Source of the DNA: Pedosphaera parvula Ellin514
Lineage (GTDB): Bacteria; Verrucomicrobiota; Verrucomicrobiia; Limisphaerales; Pedosphaeraceae
Assembly: GCF_000172555.1 (NCBI RefSeq)
Contig: NZ_ABOX02000009.1
Location: 124,001-188,000 of the forward strand
DNA: 64,000 nt
Direction of reading: 5' to 3'
The position numbers and the translations under genes are program-made. How positions within the stretch are numbered: position 1 is the stretch's first letter; every line of letters starts with the position of its first letter. A model generated the notes under the pieces. That model saw nothing but the letters and a program-made list of their open reading frames with translations. It ran no database searches and was not told the origin of the DNA. Shown here one piece after another: positions 44,049-54,477 of the stretch.

Positions 44049-47000
44049 TCAAACTTCAGTCTGCGACAGTTTGTTGGATCGTCCGGTTTTGACCGCAACC
44101 GAACGTTTCAAGGCCAGAAAATACAGCTGCGTCTCAGTGACCGGACGATGATAAATGCGAGCAAGAGCCTGCGCATAAAGCTGTAGCTGCGGTTCGTAGA
44201 TCTTAACTTTTTCCGCCAGTTCTGCGCTGGTGATTCGGTCGGTTTTGAAATCCACCAGCCAGATTTGGTCTGGCAACAATACCGTGAGATCAGCCACGCC
44301 TTGCACCACGACAAATTCTTCGTCAAACAGTTCCGGATCCTTGGGCGTGTTGCCTGCCACTTCTTCCGGGGAAAAGCGCACCGTGAAAGCCAACTCACGG
44401 CGAACGTGCCTGGATTGCCTTTGAATTCTCAACCCCAGCTCCGATTTCCAAAATGCCGCCAGTGCGGGAAAATCCAGCGAACCGGCTTCTTCCACAGTGA
44501 GGAGTTGCTCCGCTTCCAGTCGCTTCGCCTCCCGTCTCAATTCTTCCACACTGCCAACCCGCTCCAGAGAAACCATTTGTAGAAATGAATGATGCGTCGT
44601 GCCAACTTCAGCGGCTGAAAGACGTTCGGAATTGTTATTCCCATTTTTGCGCTGCTGCGCCTTAGTTTGGGGATTGGCGCTCTTCAACTCAAATAAAGGC
44701 CGGGCTTCCGTCTCAATGTCCTCAGCCATTCGACGTCGCAACGCGGAAACAGAAGTCTTGGCAGGTTCATGTGTCGCCGCACTATGAGGATAAATCCATG
44801 AGAGTTTTTGCTGTAGCTTCTTCCAGGAAGCAGCATCCATCGGAACGCTGGTTTGCTCCATCTTTTCTGCCTCGCTGGCTGCCGACGGGGATGTCTCAAT
44901 CAAATGCGTGTCGTCCTCATACACCTTCCAGCAGAACAGGGAATTTCTTCCCTGATTTTCCTTCAAAACTGTGCCTGTGATTTTTGTGCACCAACCGGCC
45001 AGCCAATCCAAAAAGTTTCGCGCCGCCAGCAGCGTGGCCGCAGTCAACTCGGATGTTTCCAGCCAGCGTTTGTTGAAAACCGGCTCCGAAATGCTGCCGG
45101 TTAAAATCAAAGTATCCCGCGCACGCGTCAACGCAACGTAAAGCAGGCGCATCTCTTCGCCGAGCATCTCCTGCTTCTGCCGTTGGCGTGCCAGCCAGTA
45201 GGGCAGGCTGGGATAACGCTGCCCGGTGTGCGGCGGTTTTACCTGGGGACAAAGACCAAACTTGTCATCCAGCATGATTTCAGCCCGCAGATCCATCATG
45301 TTGAACGGCTTGCCGAGATCCGCCACCACCACGACCGGAAATTCCAAACCTTTGCTTTGATGCACGCTCATCAGGCTGACCGCATCTTCCTCAGCCACGG
45401 CCGCAACCTCCGGTTCGGTTTCAGCCGCTTGTTGCGCATCGATAAAACGGAGGAAGCGAAATAATCCCTGGCGTTGGAATCGATCAAATTGCTGTGCCAA
45501 ACCCAACAATCGTTGAACATTCGCGTGGCGTTGCTCCCCCCGATGCTGCGTCAACAACCACGCGGCATAATGTGTTTCGCTCAGCACCGCTTCCAGGCAC
45601 CGTGACAGCGAAACCTGTCTCGCCAATCGACGCCACGATGCAAAGTTCTTGAGAAACCGATCAGCTTTTTTCCAGCCAGCATGCTCTTCATCTGATTCAT
45701 GGAACCGGCGCAATGCCATCCAAATCGGTCCCTTCGTCAGCTTCAGCCTGATCGTTGCCAATTCATCGAGGGACATGCCGACCAATGGCGAATGCAACAC
45801 TGCCAGCGTGGGAACGTCCTGCAGCGGATTGTCCAATAGTTGCAATAAGCTCAACAGGTCGGTGACTTCCATGCTCTCGTAAAAGCCGCCGCGTGCCACC
45901 AGCAGGGGAATGCCCAATCGGCTGAATTCCTTCGCATAACTCTCAGCTTTGCGAGCTGGCGAACGTAGTAAAACCGCCATGTCACTCCAGGTCACCGGTC
46001 GCATCGCTTTGGTATGTTCATCCCACGCCAGGTGCTTCTCGGCCTTTAAGGCGAGCAACCGTTTGCCAATCAACCGTGCTTCTTTTTCCGCCTCTTCGAG
46101 ATTCATCATCTCAGTCCAAGCCCGCGAACCTTCGCCTTCACCTTCGGGCATGTCCTTCGCCTCCAGGCTGCCTTTGAGCCGCAGATGCAACTCAACCCTC
46201 GGTGCATCTTCCTTCGCACAACTGAGGTCCACCCGATTTTCGGCATTTCCAAAGCGCAATCTCGCTTCATCGTCGTAGGGCACGCTGCCAATGTCGCGGC
46301 GCATCAATCCCTCAAACAGCGAATTGATGAAATTCAAAATGGCTTCCCGGCTCCGAAAATTATCCACCAACGGAATCGCTTTTCCATCCGCGCCTCGCCA
46401 GGTCTCGATATAATTTTGGAAAATATGCGGGTCAGCCAGGCGGAAACGATAAATGCTCTGCTTCACGTCGCCCACCAGGAAGCGGTTCGACTCCTCGCCC
46501 TCACGGCTCAAGGCTTTGAGAATGGCATCCTGCGCATCGTTGATGTCCTGGTATTCGTCCACGAAAACGAACCGCAATTTCTTGCGCCACTGTCGCGCCA
46601 CTGCGGTCGCTTGTTTCGTGTTACGATCCCACAGCAATTGCAACGAGTGCTGCTCCAAATCATGAAAATCAACCACTCCCAACTCCCGCTTGGCCAGGCT
46701 GAACGCGGCACTAAACTGTTCTGCCAATCCCAACAGGCTCGTCATTTGCCCGCGAATCCAATCCCAATCCTCCGCCAGCGGGTCGACCTCTTTTGTCTTT
46801 CTCGCCAGGGATCTGAGGAAAGTGGCCTCCTCCAAAAAATCCTCCAATGGCTTGCGCCAATCGGTTTTTTTACCTCGTGGCCACTCCAGATCGGCTGCCC
46901 AAATGTTTTCCAACGCTTCCGCGCCTTGCTCCAACGAGGGATTCTCCAGCAGGCTCGCCAACGCCCTGCAACATTCGGTGGCCTTCAAGTTGTCGGACTT

Positions 47001-47684
47001 TTCACTCTGCAACGCCGGTAACCATCGGTTGCGCCAATCCGTAATGCCTTCGATAAGCCATGTGCGCCATTGTGCCGGCTCGGGCGAGGCGAACATCTCG
47101 AGTTGCGATTTTAACCAGTCTGCCGGATCACGAAGCGTTTGCGTGTAATGATGCAGCCGCAGGACCAGCGTTCGGATCGGTTGATCCCACCCGCGACCTT
47201 GAACCTGGATTAACTGTTGCACTGCCTCAGCCCCTTCCGCGTCACCCGCATAATGGGACTGTAACAAATTTTCCAACGTCTCATCCGCCAGCAACCGCGC
47301 CTCCTCCTCGGGCAGCACCGTCAATTGCGGGTCCAGTTCCAGTTCATAAAAATGCTGCCGCACCAATTGCAGACAAAAGCTATGCAGTGTGCCGATGTGC
47401 GCTGTATCGAAAATGGTCAACTGCTCCGTCCAACGCAAGTCGTCCGTATGTTTCGCCAATTCCTGCTCCAGCCGGGCCCGGATACGTTGACGCATTTCCG
47501 CCGCCGCCGCATCCGTAAACGTAACCATGAGAATTTCATCCAGCGAAGTCGGCGGCTTTTCCTCCACCAGGCAATGCAGGCAACGCTCCACCAGCGTGCG
47601 GGTCTTCCCGGTCCCGGCTCCGGCGACGACGAGCACGTTTCCGCGCGCAATAATGGCTTCCTGTTGTGCAGGGGTAAAACTCAT
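44049..47684 (-). CDS. addA: AddA-type helicase-nuclease subunit
   Basis: 1211 residues, UvrD/RecB-family ATP-dependent helicase-nuclease that with AddB resects DNA double-strand breaks for RecA. Walker A is at residues 21-28 (AGAGTGKT), motif II VFVDEYQDINDAQ, motif III VGDVKQSIYRFR, motif IV LVDNFRSRE, motif V VHQSKGLEFPVVVVAD, motif VI YVALTRARDTLIL. The C-terminal RecB-like nuclease has TVLLPDQIWLVDFKTDRI with the DxK triad and the QLQLYAQAL helix with the conserved Gln-Tyr. All catalytic residues seem present. It is the last gene of the MBL-addB-addA series on this strand. Confidence 0.94.
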   Translation of the reverse strand: MSFTPAQQEAIIARGNVLVVAGAGTGKTRTLVERCLHCLVEEKPPTSLDEILMVTFTDAAAAEMRQRIRARLEQELAKHTDDLRWTEQLTIFDTAHIGTLHSFCLQLVRQHFYELELDPQLTVLPEEEARLLADETLENLLQSHYAGDAEGAEAVQQLIQVQGRGWDQPIRTLVLRLHHYTQTLRDPADWLKSQLEMFASPEPAQWRTWLIEGITDWRNRWLPALQSEKSDNLKATECCRALASLLENPSLEQGAEALENIWAADLEWPRGKKTDWRKPLEDFLEEATFLRSLARKTKEVDPLAEDWDWIRGQMTSLLGLAEQFSAAFSLAKRELGVVDFHDLEQHSLQLLWDRNTKQATAVARQWRKKLRFVFVDEYQDINDAQDAILKALSREGEESNRFLVGDVKQSIYRFRLADPHIFQNYIETWRGADGKAIPLVDNFRSREAILNFINSLFEGLMRRDIGSVPYDDEARLRFGNAENRVDLSCAKEDAPRVELHLRLKGSLEAKDMPEGEGEGSRAWTEMMNLEEAEKEARLIGKRLLALKAEKHLAWDEHTKAMRPVTWSDMAVLLRSPARKAESYAKEFSRLGIPLLVARGGFYESMEVTDLLSLLQLLDNPLQDVPTLAVLHSPLVGMSLDELATIRLKLTKGPIWMALRRFHESDEEHAGWKKADRFLKNFASWRRLARQVSLSRCLEAVLSETHYAAWLLTQHRGEQRHANVQRLLGLAQQFDRFQRQGLFRFLRFIDAQQAAETEPEVAAVAEEDAVSLMSVHQSKGLEFPVVVVADLGKPFNMMDLRAEIMLDDKFGLCPQVKPPHTGQRYPSLPYWLARQRQKQEMLGEEMRLLYVALTRARDTLILTGSISEPVFNKRWLETSELTAATLLAARNFLDWLAGWCTKITGTVLKENQGRNSLFCWKVYEDDTHLIETSPSAASEAEKMEQTSVPMDAASWKKLQQKLSWIYPHSAATHEPAKTSVSALRRRMAEDIETEARPLFELKSANPQTKAQQRKNGNNNSERLSAAEVGTTHHSFLQMVSLERVGSVEELRREAKRLEAEQLLTVEEAGSLDFPALAAFWKSELGLRIQRQSRHVRRELAFTVRFSPEEVAGNTPKDPELFDEEFVVVQGVADLTVLLPDQIWLVDFKTDRITSAELAEKVKIYEPQLQLYAQALARIYHRPVTETQLYFLALKRSVAVKTGRSNKLSQTEV

Positions 47685-47823
47685 GGACGCAATTTGAAAT
47701 GGAAATAACAGGTAAGAGCCCGCATTTCTGAATCAATTTAAGTTTTTAGTATAAGCTGCCAATGGCGAAATGGCGAGTTGCAAAATCCTGCAGGCAGGAA
47801 GCTTTCTCGGTTTTACTCCGCCC

Positions 47824-50800
47824 TCATGCCTCCTCAGCTTTCCGCAACACCCTAAACTGATGCACCCATGGATCGACGCGGCAGATGGAATTATAATCGC
47901 AACCCTCGCAAGCCGTCATGGTTCCCTTCCGATACGGATCCAACTTGGCCACTCCTGAGTAAATTGCCTGCCCCATTGAGGTTAAGGAAGTTTCAACCCC
48001 GTTCAGCAACATCGCAAAAGCCTGAGTCTCCATCGCTTCCTTTGAATTGCCATGAATCTTCCCATCCTTGGTCAGGCGAAAATTGAACTGGTCGCCTTCC
48101 TTCACACCCGGGCGCTGATCCAGCCTGGACAACACGCCCGCATCGAACCGGCCTGAGTGGCGGTAGGCGAGTTTGCGCGCGGATTCACTGGCTGCCAATG
48201 CCAGATCACGGTTTTGTTCCCGATCGTATCGGCCACGCAGATTTACGTAAAACACGCCTGAGGGAATCAATCGTTGCACGCCGAAGATGGGACGCGGATC
48301 AGGCCAATGGCGGAGAACATTCAGGTACGCTGCCAATTGAAGTTGGAGTCCATGCTCCATCAGCAACGGATCGAGCTGCTTTTGGCTCGACTTGTAATCC
48401 ACCACCACGCAAAGCGCTTCCTCGGCATCCTCCGACTCGCGGCAGATATCGATGCGATCAATGCGTCCGTGCAACAGGAGTTTATGGTCTTTGCCGAGTT
48501 CAAGCTCCCATGCTGGGAACAAATCCTCTCCGAAAGGCAGTTCCACCGCCTTGGGATCAAACGCATATTGCTGCCCCATCCAACCCACCAGCGTCTCGAC
48601 AAAATCCTGCAACGATTCGGTAAGCACGCGCGCAGTGAAGCGCGTTTCTTCACTGACTTGCAACAAACCATCGCGATAACTCACCATCATGGTCAGGGCA
48701 ATGGACTTGATGCGTTCCCGCGCTTCCTGTGGGCTGATGTCACGCCACCGTTTATTTTCTGTCTTCAACTGCTCATGAAAACTCGCGAGCACTTCATGTT
48801 GAAAATTGCCTTGATCCCGTATATCCAACTCAAACTTCTTTCGCTCCTCGGCACGCAGGCCGGAGTGGACGAAAAACTTGAACGGACAGGCGGCGAATTG
48901 TTCCATCCGGCTCACGGATGTGCGCAAGGCCGGGCCGTAAAGCCGTTCCGCCAGCTCTGGTGAAAGCGATTCTTCAGTTGGCGTGGTTGAAAAATGTTTC
49001 AATCGCTCGCGCAACGCCGCCAGCGCCGGAAACTTGTTCAACGCCGATACACCCTGGACCTTTGATATCGGGCTTTGGACCTGATTGCGCAGCAACGGCA
49101 CAATTAGTTCATTCGCATGTTCGCTTTTGCGCCAGTCCAAACTCTTTGGAAAAGTTTCGGTTTCAAGCGAAGGGAAAAGTTGCTTGAGTTGTGAGAGGAA
49201 AGGAGATGGATTCAGCGGTTTTCCTGCGGCATCAAAGATCGCGGAGGTCAGGACCACGCGTTGACGGGCGCGCGTGCAGGCAACGTACCCGTAATAACGT
49301 TCGTGGCCAATTTGTTGGCGCGTGCTCGCGCCCAGTTCAACGTCCTTCTTTTTAAGCTCCTCGCGATCCGCGTCCGTCAGCAGAACAGATTGTTCCGGCG
49401 GCGCTGGAAATACTCCTTCATTCATCCCCAGAACCAAAGCCAGGCGGATATCCGGATTACGCGAGCGGTCGATGGCGCCGATAAGCACCTGGTCCAGCGC
49501 TGGCGGAATCACACCCACGTTCAGGTTGGCCAGGCCCGCTTCGAGAATGGGCAGCCACTCACGCAACGGCAACGTTTCAGTCGGAAACGCCAGTTCCACG
49601 TTTTCCAGCCAGGCATTCATCTGTTCCCACACGGTGAGGTGAATGGGCGGTGCGAGTTGCGAATCCGAGCCGGCGATTTCAGCATCGCTCCATTCCTGCA
49701 AGGTTTCGTCCACTTTCAGTGACTGCCAGAAATCACGCAACGCTGCGGCCAGATGCCTGCCCGATGGCCGGTTGCTTTGCTGCCCCATATTTACTGCCAG
49801 ATTCTTGAAAGGCGGGACAATTTTGCGACGCAGGTTTTCGGCCCACTCGGTCAGCTCGGGATTGTCATGGATCAAGATGGGATGCTGCCACGTGGAACCC
49901 TTCCAACCCCGTGCCAGCGCTTCATTTTCCAAACGATCAATCTCGGTATCCTCCGCGGGAACCAATCCGGTTTTTAACGCGGCGAACCAATCATCACGCG
50001 ACCATGAAAAAGCCACGGTGCGAAGTGCATTGCGGGTCAGTTCCGCCAGCGGATGATGCGAGACGGCTTCGCGGCGATCCAGGAAGTAGGGGATATCGTA
50101 GCGTTTGAAAGTATTGGCCAGGGCTTCGTGATAATTATCGAGCTTGCGCACCAAAATCGTCACTTCCCGAAACCGTCCGCCTGATCGCACGAAGCGCAAA
50201 ACTTCCCGCGCAGCCAGCGTGGCTTCAGCCTCGGGATTCGTACACGTAATCACCCGCAACGATTCGCGCAGGGAATACGGTCGCGCAGCAGTGGCGGCAT
50301 CCACGAACGGCTTGGGCTCGGCCCAATGTTGTTCCAGGTGGTGCAGCGGCGAATTGTTCAGGAACCGGCTCCGGTTCATGTGCCGCGCCAGGAGCTCCTT
50401 GCTTAGCTCGACGTTCGGCAAGCCTGCGAAGCGTTTCTGACAACGGTCATAGGTTCGGCGCGGCACAGACCAGTTGGAGAGCCAGGAAATGCGCTCGGTC
50501 GGCACCTGATCCAGGCAAAAGGTCAAGGTAGCTTGTGGAACGTGCGGGATGATTTGGGCCAGCAGGTCAAGTTCCTGCGGAGATAAATCAGTGAAGCCAT
50601 CCACCCACATTTCACCGAAGTTGAGTGGGGCGTGAGGTTCTCTTAGCACCTCGGTCGCGAAGGTAAGGAGATTGTCGCCATCCTGAAGGTGATGGGCCTG
50701 CAGCCAGTCCAAATAATCGCGCAGCATGGTCCCCAGGTCATGCAGCTTGTAACTGAGACCTTCCACCGCGTGAACTTGCTCGGCCAATTCGTGGAGTGAT

Positions 50801-51213
50801 TCAGGCGTAAGCTGATGGTGTTGCAGTTCGCGCAATACCCGGCTTAAATGCTGGGCAAACCCGGCGAGGCGCGCGCTGGCACGGAAGAGTTTCAATTCAT
50901 CGCGTTTGCGGGCGAGCAGGCTCCGCAGCACCATCAGCCGTCCCTCCTCATCCAGCATCTGCGGAGGAGGTTTTTGCAGTGAGTTGAAAACAAAAAATGC
51001 GAGCCGCTCGAACGACAGAATCTGCAAACGTGTGTACCCGGCCACGGAAGGGTAGGCGAGCAACTGCCGCTCAAGCTGATAGGTGGTTTGCTTGGGCGCG
51101 ATGAGCAGCAAAGGCGGGCCGTCCGGTTCGACCGCCAGAACCTTGCGAATCTCCGTCAGGCAGCGGAAGGTCTTTCCGCTCCCCGCAGGTCCAAGGATAA
51201 AGCGCGTTTGCAC
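47824..51213 (-). CDS. addB: AddB-type subunit with nuclease and iron-sulfur cluster
   Basis: 1129 residues, partner of AddA. A Walker A (ILGPAGSGKTFRCL) at the N-terminus is as in AddB, whose helicase is inactive and used for Chi recognition or structure. The C-terminal nuclease has CVVVDYKSSQKQLDP (D-x-K) and the LQLAAYLNVL helix. The four cluster cysteines are FAACPFKFF and the closing ACEGCDYNSICRVD. The preceding frame is 79 bp downstream of the metallo-beta-lactamase gene and the gap to addA is 139 bp. AddB without addA elsewhere would be inert, so the pairing supports both calls. Confidence 0.93.
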   Translation of the reverse strand: MQTRFILGPAGSGKTFRCLTEIRKVLAVEPDGPPLLLIAPKQTTYQLERQLLAYPSVAGYTRLQILSFERLAFFVFNSLQKPPPQMLDEEGRLMVLRSLLARKRDELKLFRASARLAGFAQHLSRVLRELQHHQLTPESLHELAEQVHAVEGLSYKLHDLGTMLRDYLDWLQAHHLQDGDNLLTFATEVLREPHAPLNFGEMWVDGFTDLSPQELDLLAQIIPHVPQATLTFCLDQVPTERISWLSNWSVPRRTYDRCQKRFAGLPNVELSKELLARHMNRSRFLNNSPLHHLEQHWAEPKPFVDAATAARPYSLRESLRVITCTNPEAEATLAAREVLRFVRSGGRFREVTILVRKLDNYHEALANTFKRYDIPYFLDRREAVSHHPLAELTRNALRTVAFSWSRDDWFAALKTGLVPAEDTEIDRLENEALARGWKGSTWQHPILIHDNPELTEWAENLRRKIVPPFKNLAVNMGQQSNRPSGRHLAAALRDFWQSLKVDETLQEWSDAEIAGSDSQLAPPIHLTVWEQMNAWLENVELAFPTETLPLREWLPILEAGLANLNVGVIPPALDQVLIGAIDRSRNPDIRLALVLGMNEGVFPAPPEQSVLLTDADREELKKKDVELGASTRQQIGHERYYGYVACTRARQRVVLTSAIFDAAGKPLNPSPFLSQLKQLFPSLETETFPKSLDWRKSEHANELIVPLLRNQVQSPISKVQGVSALNKFPALAALRERLKHFSTTPTEESLSPELAERLYGPALRTSVSRMEQFAACPFKFFVHSGLRAEERKKFELDIRDQGNFQHEVLASFHEQLKTENKRWRDISPQEARERIKSIALTMMVSYRDGLLQVSEETRFTARVLTESLQDFVETLVGWMGQQYAFDPKAVELPFGEDLFPAWELELGKDHKLLLHGRIDRIDICRESEDAEEALCVVVDYKSSQKQLDPLLMEHGLQLQLAAYLNVLRHWPDPRPIFGVQRLIPSGVFYVNLRGRYDREQNRDLALAASESARKLAYRHSGRFDAGVLSRLDQRPGVKEGDQFNFRLTKDGKIHGNSKEAMETQAFAMLLNGVETSLTSMGQAIYSGVAKLDPYRKGTMTACEGCDYNSICRVDPWVHQFRVLRKAEEA

Positions 51214-51292
51214 GCCCTATTTTTAACCGCAAATCCTCAAAGACGCAAAGGGTTGGAGATAAAAAGAAAGCTCCATTCCCAGCCATCTTTTG

Positions 51293-52672
51293 CTACGGGA
51301 GACTTACGCTCTCCCCCGGTTTGGGCTGTATCACCTTTATTTTGGGATGCCGCGCGACAATTTGCTGCGCAAACCACTGGCGGGAAACCTCATCACCATG
51401 ACCCAGCAGGACAGTGTGTGGCGAAACCCTGCTGACAAAGTCGAGCAAATCCTCGCGATTGGCATGGGCTGTTAAATCGAAATCTTCCAGTTCGCACTTG
51501 CGGGTGACTTCGCCAGCTGAGCCACTGAATACAAAAGTTTCACCAGGCTTGGCTGCTTTGAGCCGCCCGCCCGGTGTGTCACCATCTGCGTAGCCAACGA
51601 AGAAAATGGCTTGGCGCTCGTCGCCAATCATCCGTGCGGCCAGGTCGTGAGCCGCGGTATTTTCACTCATCATCCCCGCAGTCATGACAAATATGCGCCC
51701 TCCGGAGAGCTTCATGTTTTGCGCCTGACCTTTCTCCAGAACCACCAAATTCAGGGCTTCGCGCAATTGCAGATTGCTAAGCTGCCGGTGCGTGCGGTGA
51801 GCTTCCAAATCATAAATTTCCGTGAACACCCGGCCCAGACCGCCAATATAAATCGGCTGTTGCCTGATACGACCCGAGCGGGTCATCAAGGCCAGCATCG
51901 CCAGGATTTCCTGTGTGCGACCCAGTGCGAAGGTAGGGATCAGGATGCAACCCTTGCGCTTTTGCACCCGTTCAATCGCCTGGCAGAGGCGTTCCAACTC
52001 CGCTGCACGGGTAAAGTCCTTTTGGACTTCGCGATTGCCCCGGGTGGTCTCCATGACGAGGACGTCAGCTTTGACATCTTCAAAACGTGCGCCCTTCAAG
52101 ATTGTTTGATCCTGGAAACAAACATCACCAGTATAGAAAACAGTTTGTTTACCTCCACGCACCATGACTCCGGCGGAACCAAGCGCATGGCCCGCGTCGT
52201 AAAACTCCAGGGTTGGCGAGGGCAATCCGGCCCGCGTTTTGTGAAAGGCGGCCCAGTCAACTTCCCGGTTGTACTTGAAGCCTTGGAAAACCGGTGCGAT
52301 GTCATCCACCTGGTCGTGGGTGTAAAGCGGATATTCCTTGATCCCCATCTCGTCCCGCTGGCGGGTCATGACGTTCACTGAATTGTGGAGCACCCTTTCA
52401 ACCAGAAAGTAGCTTAACTCCGTCATGAGCACGTGTGCCTTGGGAAAATACCGCAACGCCACCGGTAATGAGCCGACATGGTCATGGTGGCAGTGGGTGA
52501 TGGCAATGGCATCCACCTCCTCCTTATCCACCAGGTTGTACAATGGAAGACTCGCGCGGCCTTCCCGTTTCGGATGCACGCCGGCATCCATCAAAAGTCG
52601 ATGTCCTTCCAGTTCCAAAAACCATGCGCTGGCGCCGATGTCACTGTCCGGGTTTAAATTTACAATCCTCAT
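51293..52672 (-). CDS. MBL-fold/beta-CASP nuclease-like metallo-hydrolase
   Basis: 459 residues. Motif 2 is ITHCHHDHVGSLP; further metal ligands are D/H in DAGHALGSAGV and YTGDVCFQD; the beta-CASP domain has motif A (VLVMETTRG), motif B (TAHANREDLLDFV as a D-x-T-AHA variant) and motif C (TVLLGHGDEVSRQWFAQQI). Such proteins are the CPSF-73/YSH1-like RNA-processing or nuclease group. A DNA or RNA end-processing role next to addBA is suggested by gene order and the same strand, but unproven; substrates are not indicated by the sequence. Confidence 0.88.
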   Translation of the reverse strand: MRIVNLNPDSDIGASAWFLELEGHRLLMDAGVHPKREGRASLPLYNLVDKEEVDAIAITHCHHDHVGSLPVALRYFPKAHVLMTELSYFLVERVLHNSVNVMTRQRDEMGIKEYPLYTHDQVDDIAPVFQGFKYNREVDWAAFHKTRAGLPSPTLEFYDAGHALGSAGVMVRGGKQTVFYTGDVCFQDQTILKGARFEDVKADVLVMETTRGNREVQKDFTRAAELERLCQAIERVQKRKGCILIPTFALGRTQEILAMLALMTRSGRIRQQPIYIGGLGRVFTEIYDLEAHRTHRQLSNLQLREALNLVVLEKGQAQNMKLSGGRIFVMTAGMMSENTAAHDLAARMIGDERQAIFFVGYADGDTPGGRLKAAKPGETFVFSGSAGEVTRKCELEDFDLTAHANREDLLDFVSRVSPHTVLLGHGDEVSRQWFAQQIVARHPKIKVIQPKPGESVSLP

Positions 52673-52761
52673 AAAAAGCTGTGCAGTTTAGACCTGAGAG
52701 AAGAGAAGTCGATGCAAATAAGCATTCGCAGACCTGCCTCATACCTCTGGGGGCTAAAAGG

Positions 52762-52788
52762 CCACACGGCCCCCAAGGAGCCGTGTGG
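52762..52788 (-). terminator. hairpin terminator downstream of the DUF4412-like gene
   Basis: Stem CCACACGGC/GCCGTGTGG with a 9-nt loop; on the minus strand it is followed by CCTTTTAG. It lies 68 bp after the stop of the secreted protein gene at 52856. Confidence 0.6.
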
Positions 52789-52855
52789 ACAAAAGAACTT
52801 CAAAATGAACCAACACGTAACAATTAACTCCATGTTGGTATAAATCTCAATACAC

Positions 52856-53644
52856 TTACTTCTGAGCTGGAGGGGCGCCGAAGCCACCGCCGTTACCCAT
52901 CCGTTTCGTCATTTCAGCCTGCATGAGCTGCTGCGCGGAGCTGTACTTGGTCATTCCGGTGGGAACTTCGAATTTGTTGGCGTCTGGCTTGCCCAGCTTG
53001 ATGTCTTTGTAGTGCATCAGGACCACGTTGCTATCCTCATTCATCTGCATCTGCACCGGAAAATCCTTTAGATCGGTCGCATTCCAAACCGTGGCTTCCT
53101 GTTTCTGCCCCTTGTCATCCGTCATGACAACCTTGTTCTTCTGCGTGGGATGACCATCAATGGTCTCCTTGCCGAGTGCGGTCTTCTCAATTTTGTAATT
53201 CTTGGTGGCATCAATGACATCATCCTTGTCCATCGGTTGTTCGGCATACGCCTTCAAGCTGGGATAGATGATGTAGGTCATTTTCTTTTCGGGAAGCATG
53301 ATCGTGCTCATTTGATCCATTCCCATCTGCTTCATCATCGCCATGGCATTGGCTGGCATGTCGGTGCTCTTGATTTGGGTCATGTCGATGTCTGTGCGCA
53401 TCTTATCACCGGCCAGTGCGAAATTGATCGGCATAGTGGTGCTGGTTTTGCCCGCCTTGCTGATACTGATTTCGGCTTTGGATGTGAAATTGTTGTTGTC
53501 CCCGAAAAGCTTCATCATCGCCATGTTCATCGACTTAGATGGACTGTGACCCATCTGTGCGTAGGTGGTGGTGGATGCCAGGGCTAATGTGGCGACCAGA
53601 GCCGGCAACAGAGCCAGCTTGTTCGTAAAGGTTATATATTTCAT
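52856..53644 (-). CDS. secreted DUF4412-like protein
   Basis: 262 residues with a signal peptide (LPALVATLALASTTTYAQ). Very Met-rich (KSMNMAMMKLFGD, MPANAMAMMKQMGMDQMS), with a DUF4412-type body: FALAGDKMRTDID, LPEKKMTYIIYPSLKAYAE, YKIEKTALGKETIDGHP and DFPVQMQMNE. These repeat units are found in beta-sandwich periplasmic proteins of unknown role, possibly lipid- or metal-binding given the Met/His clusters. Alone on its strand, with a terminator behind it. Confidence 0.78.
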   Translation of the reverse strand: MKYITFTNKLALLPALVATLALASTTTYAQMGHSPSKSMNMAMMKLFGDNNNFTSKAEISISKAGKTSTTMPINFALAGDKMRTDIDMTQIKSTDMPANAMAMMKQMGMDQMSTIMLPEKKMTYIIYPSLKAYAEQPMDKDDVIDATKNYKIEKTALGKETIDGHPTQKNKVVMTDDKGQKQEATVWNATDLKDFPVQMQMNEDSNVVLMHYKDIKLGKPDANKFEVPTGMTKYSSAQQLMQAEMTKRMGNGGGFGAPPAQK

Positions 53645-53879
53645 GTTTTAATTTCCGTGGAACATAGACTCTGGCGCTTTCAACGCCAACTAAATTTGGT
53701 GGTCCGGACCGGCAAAATATACCTCTTTCGATCCATGGACAAATGCTTTCATGTGGCTCCCTGGCCTGTAAATCTTCGAATCATCGCCCTGACAATTCGC
53801 TCAAAACAGCATGACTCGGTCGGATTTTGCTGCCGCGTAAAGTTTGGCGGGGCAAGCCTGGCCCTCAACGCCGGTCACC

Positions 53880-54347
53880 TCACATACCAGCATGGAACGC
53901 CGAAGTCTCCAACAAATCAGTGTGTTGATGCACTTGGAGCCAGTAATCCGCTGCCTTTTTGAAAACGTCGTTTAAATTGTCGGTGTCGCTCGGCTTGACC
54001 AGATAGGAATTGGCGCCCAGTGTGGCTGCGTGCGCGATGTCCCTGGAATGTCCCGAAGTGGTCAGCATGATAACCACCAGTTTCTTTAATTGAGGATCAT
54101 TTCTGATCTCCGCCAAAACCTCCAATCCGCTCTTTCCCGGCATTTTAATGTCCATGAAAGTCAGGCACGGCAGCGGATATTGAATACGGTCAGCATAGCG
54201 ATTGAGCCCTTTCAAATACGCAAGCGCCTCGTCGCCACAGTCGATGACCTGTATCGGGTTGCTGATTCCTGCCCGCGTCAGCGCACGCCGGATGAAGAAA
54301 ATGTCATCTTCACTGTCGTCAACGATGAGAATGGTTCCTCGGTTCAT
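53880..54347 (-). CDS. single-domain response regulator (Rcp1/CheY-like)
   Basis: 155 residues, receiver domain only: acidic pair D10-D11, phospho-acceptor D66 (LTFMDIKMPG), switch Thr (VIMLTTSGHSRD) and Lys in NSYLVKPSDTDN. The long insert before D66 (LNRYADRIQYPLPC) is the mark of Rcp1-type regulators that pair with phytochrome-like or hybrid kinases. Divergent from the second such gene at 54478, 130 bp apart. No intact kinase is next to it; a decayed one is at 55438. Confidence 0.92.
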   Translation of the reverse strand: MNRGTILIVDDSEDDIFFIRRALTRAGISNPIQVIDCGDEALAYLKGLNRYADRIQYPLPCLTFMDIKMPGKSGLEVLAEIRNDPQLKKLVVIMLTTSGHSRDIAHAATLGANSYLVKPSDTDNLNDVFKKAADYWLQVHQHTDLLETSAFHAGM

Positions 54348-54477
54348 GCTGTTATGTAGTAACTCCTAGAGAACCACAGGCTTTTCGACTCTTAAATGGG
54401 GTTCTAACCCTATTGGCAAAGATTTTCCGACGTTTACCCTACGTCCCCTGTGTGAACTTGAGAAGGATTATTGATGT

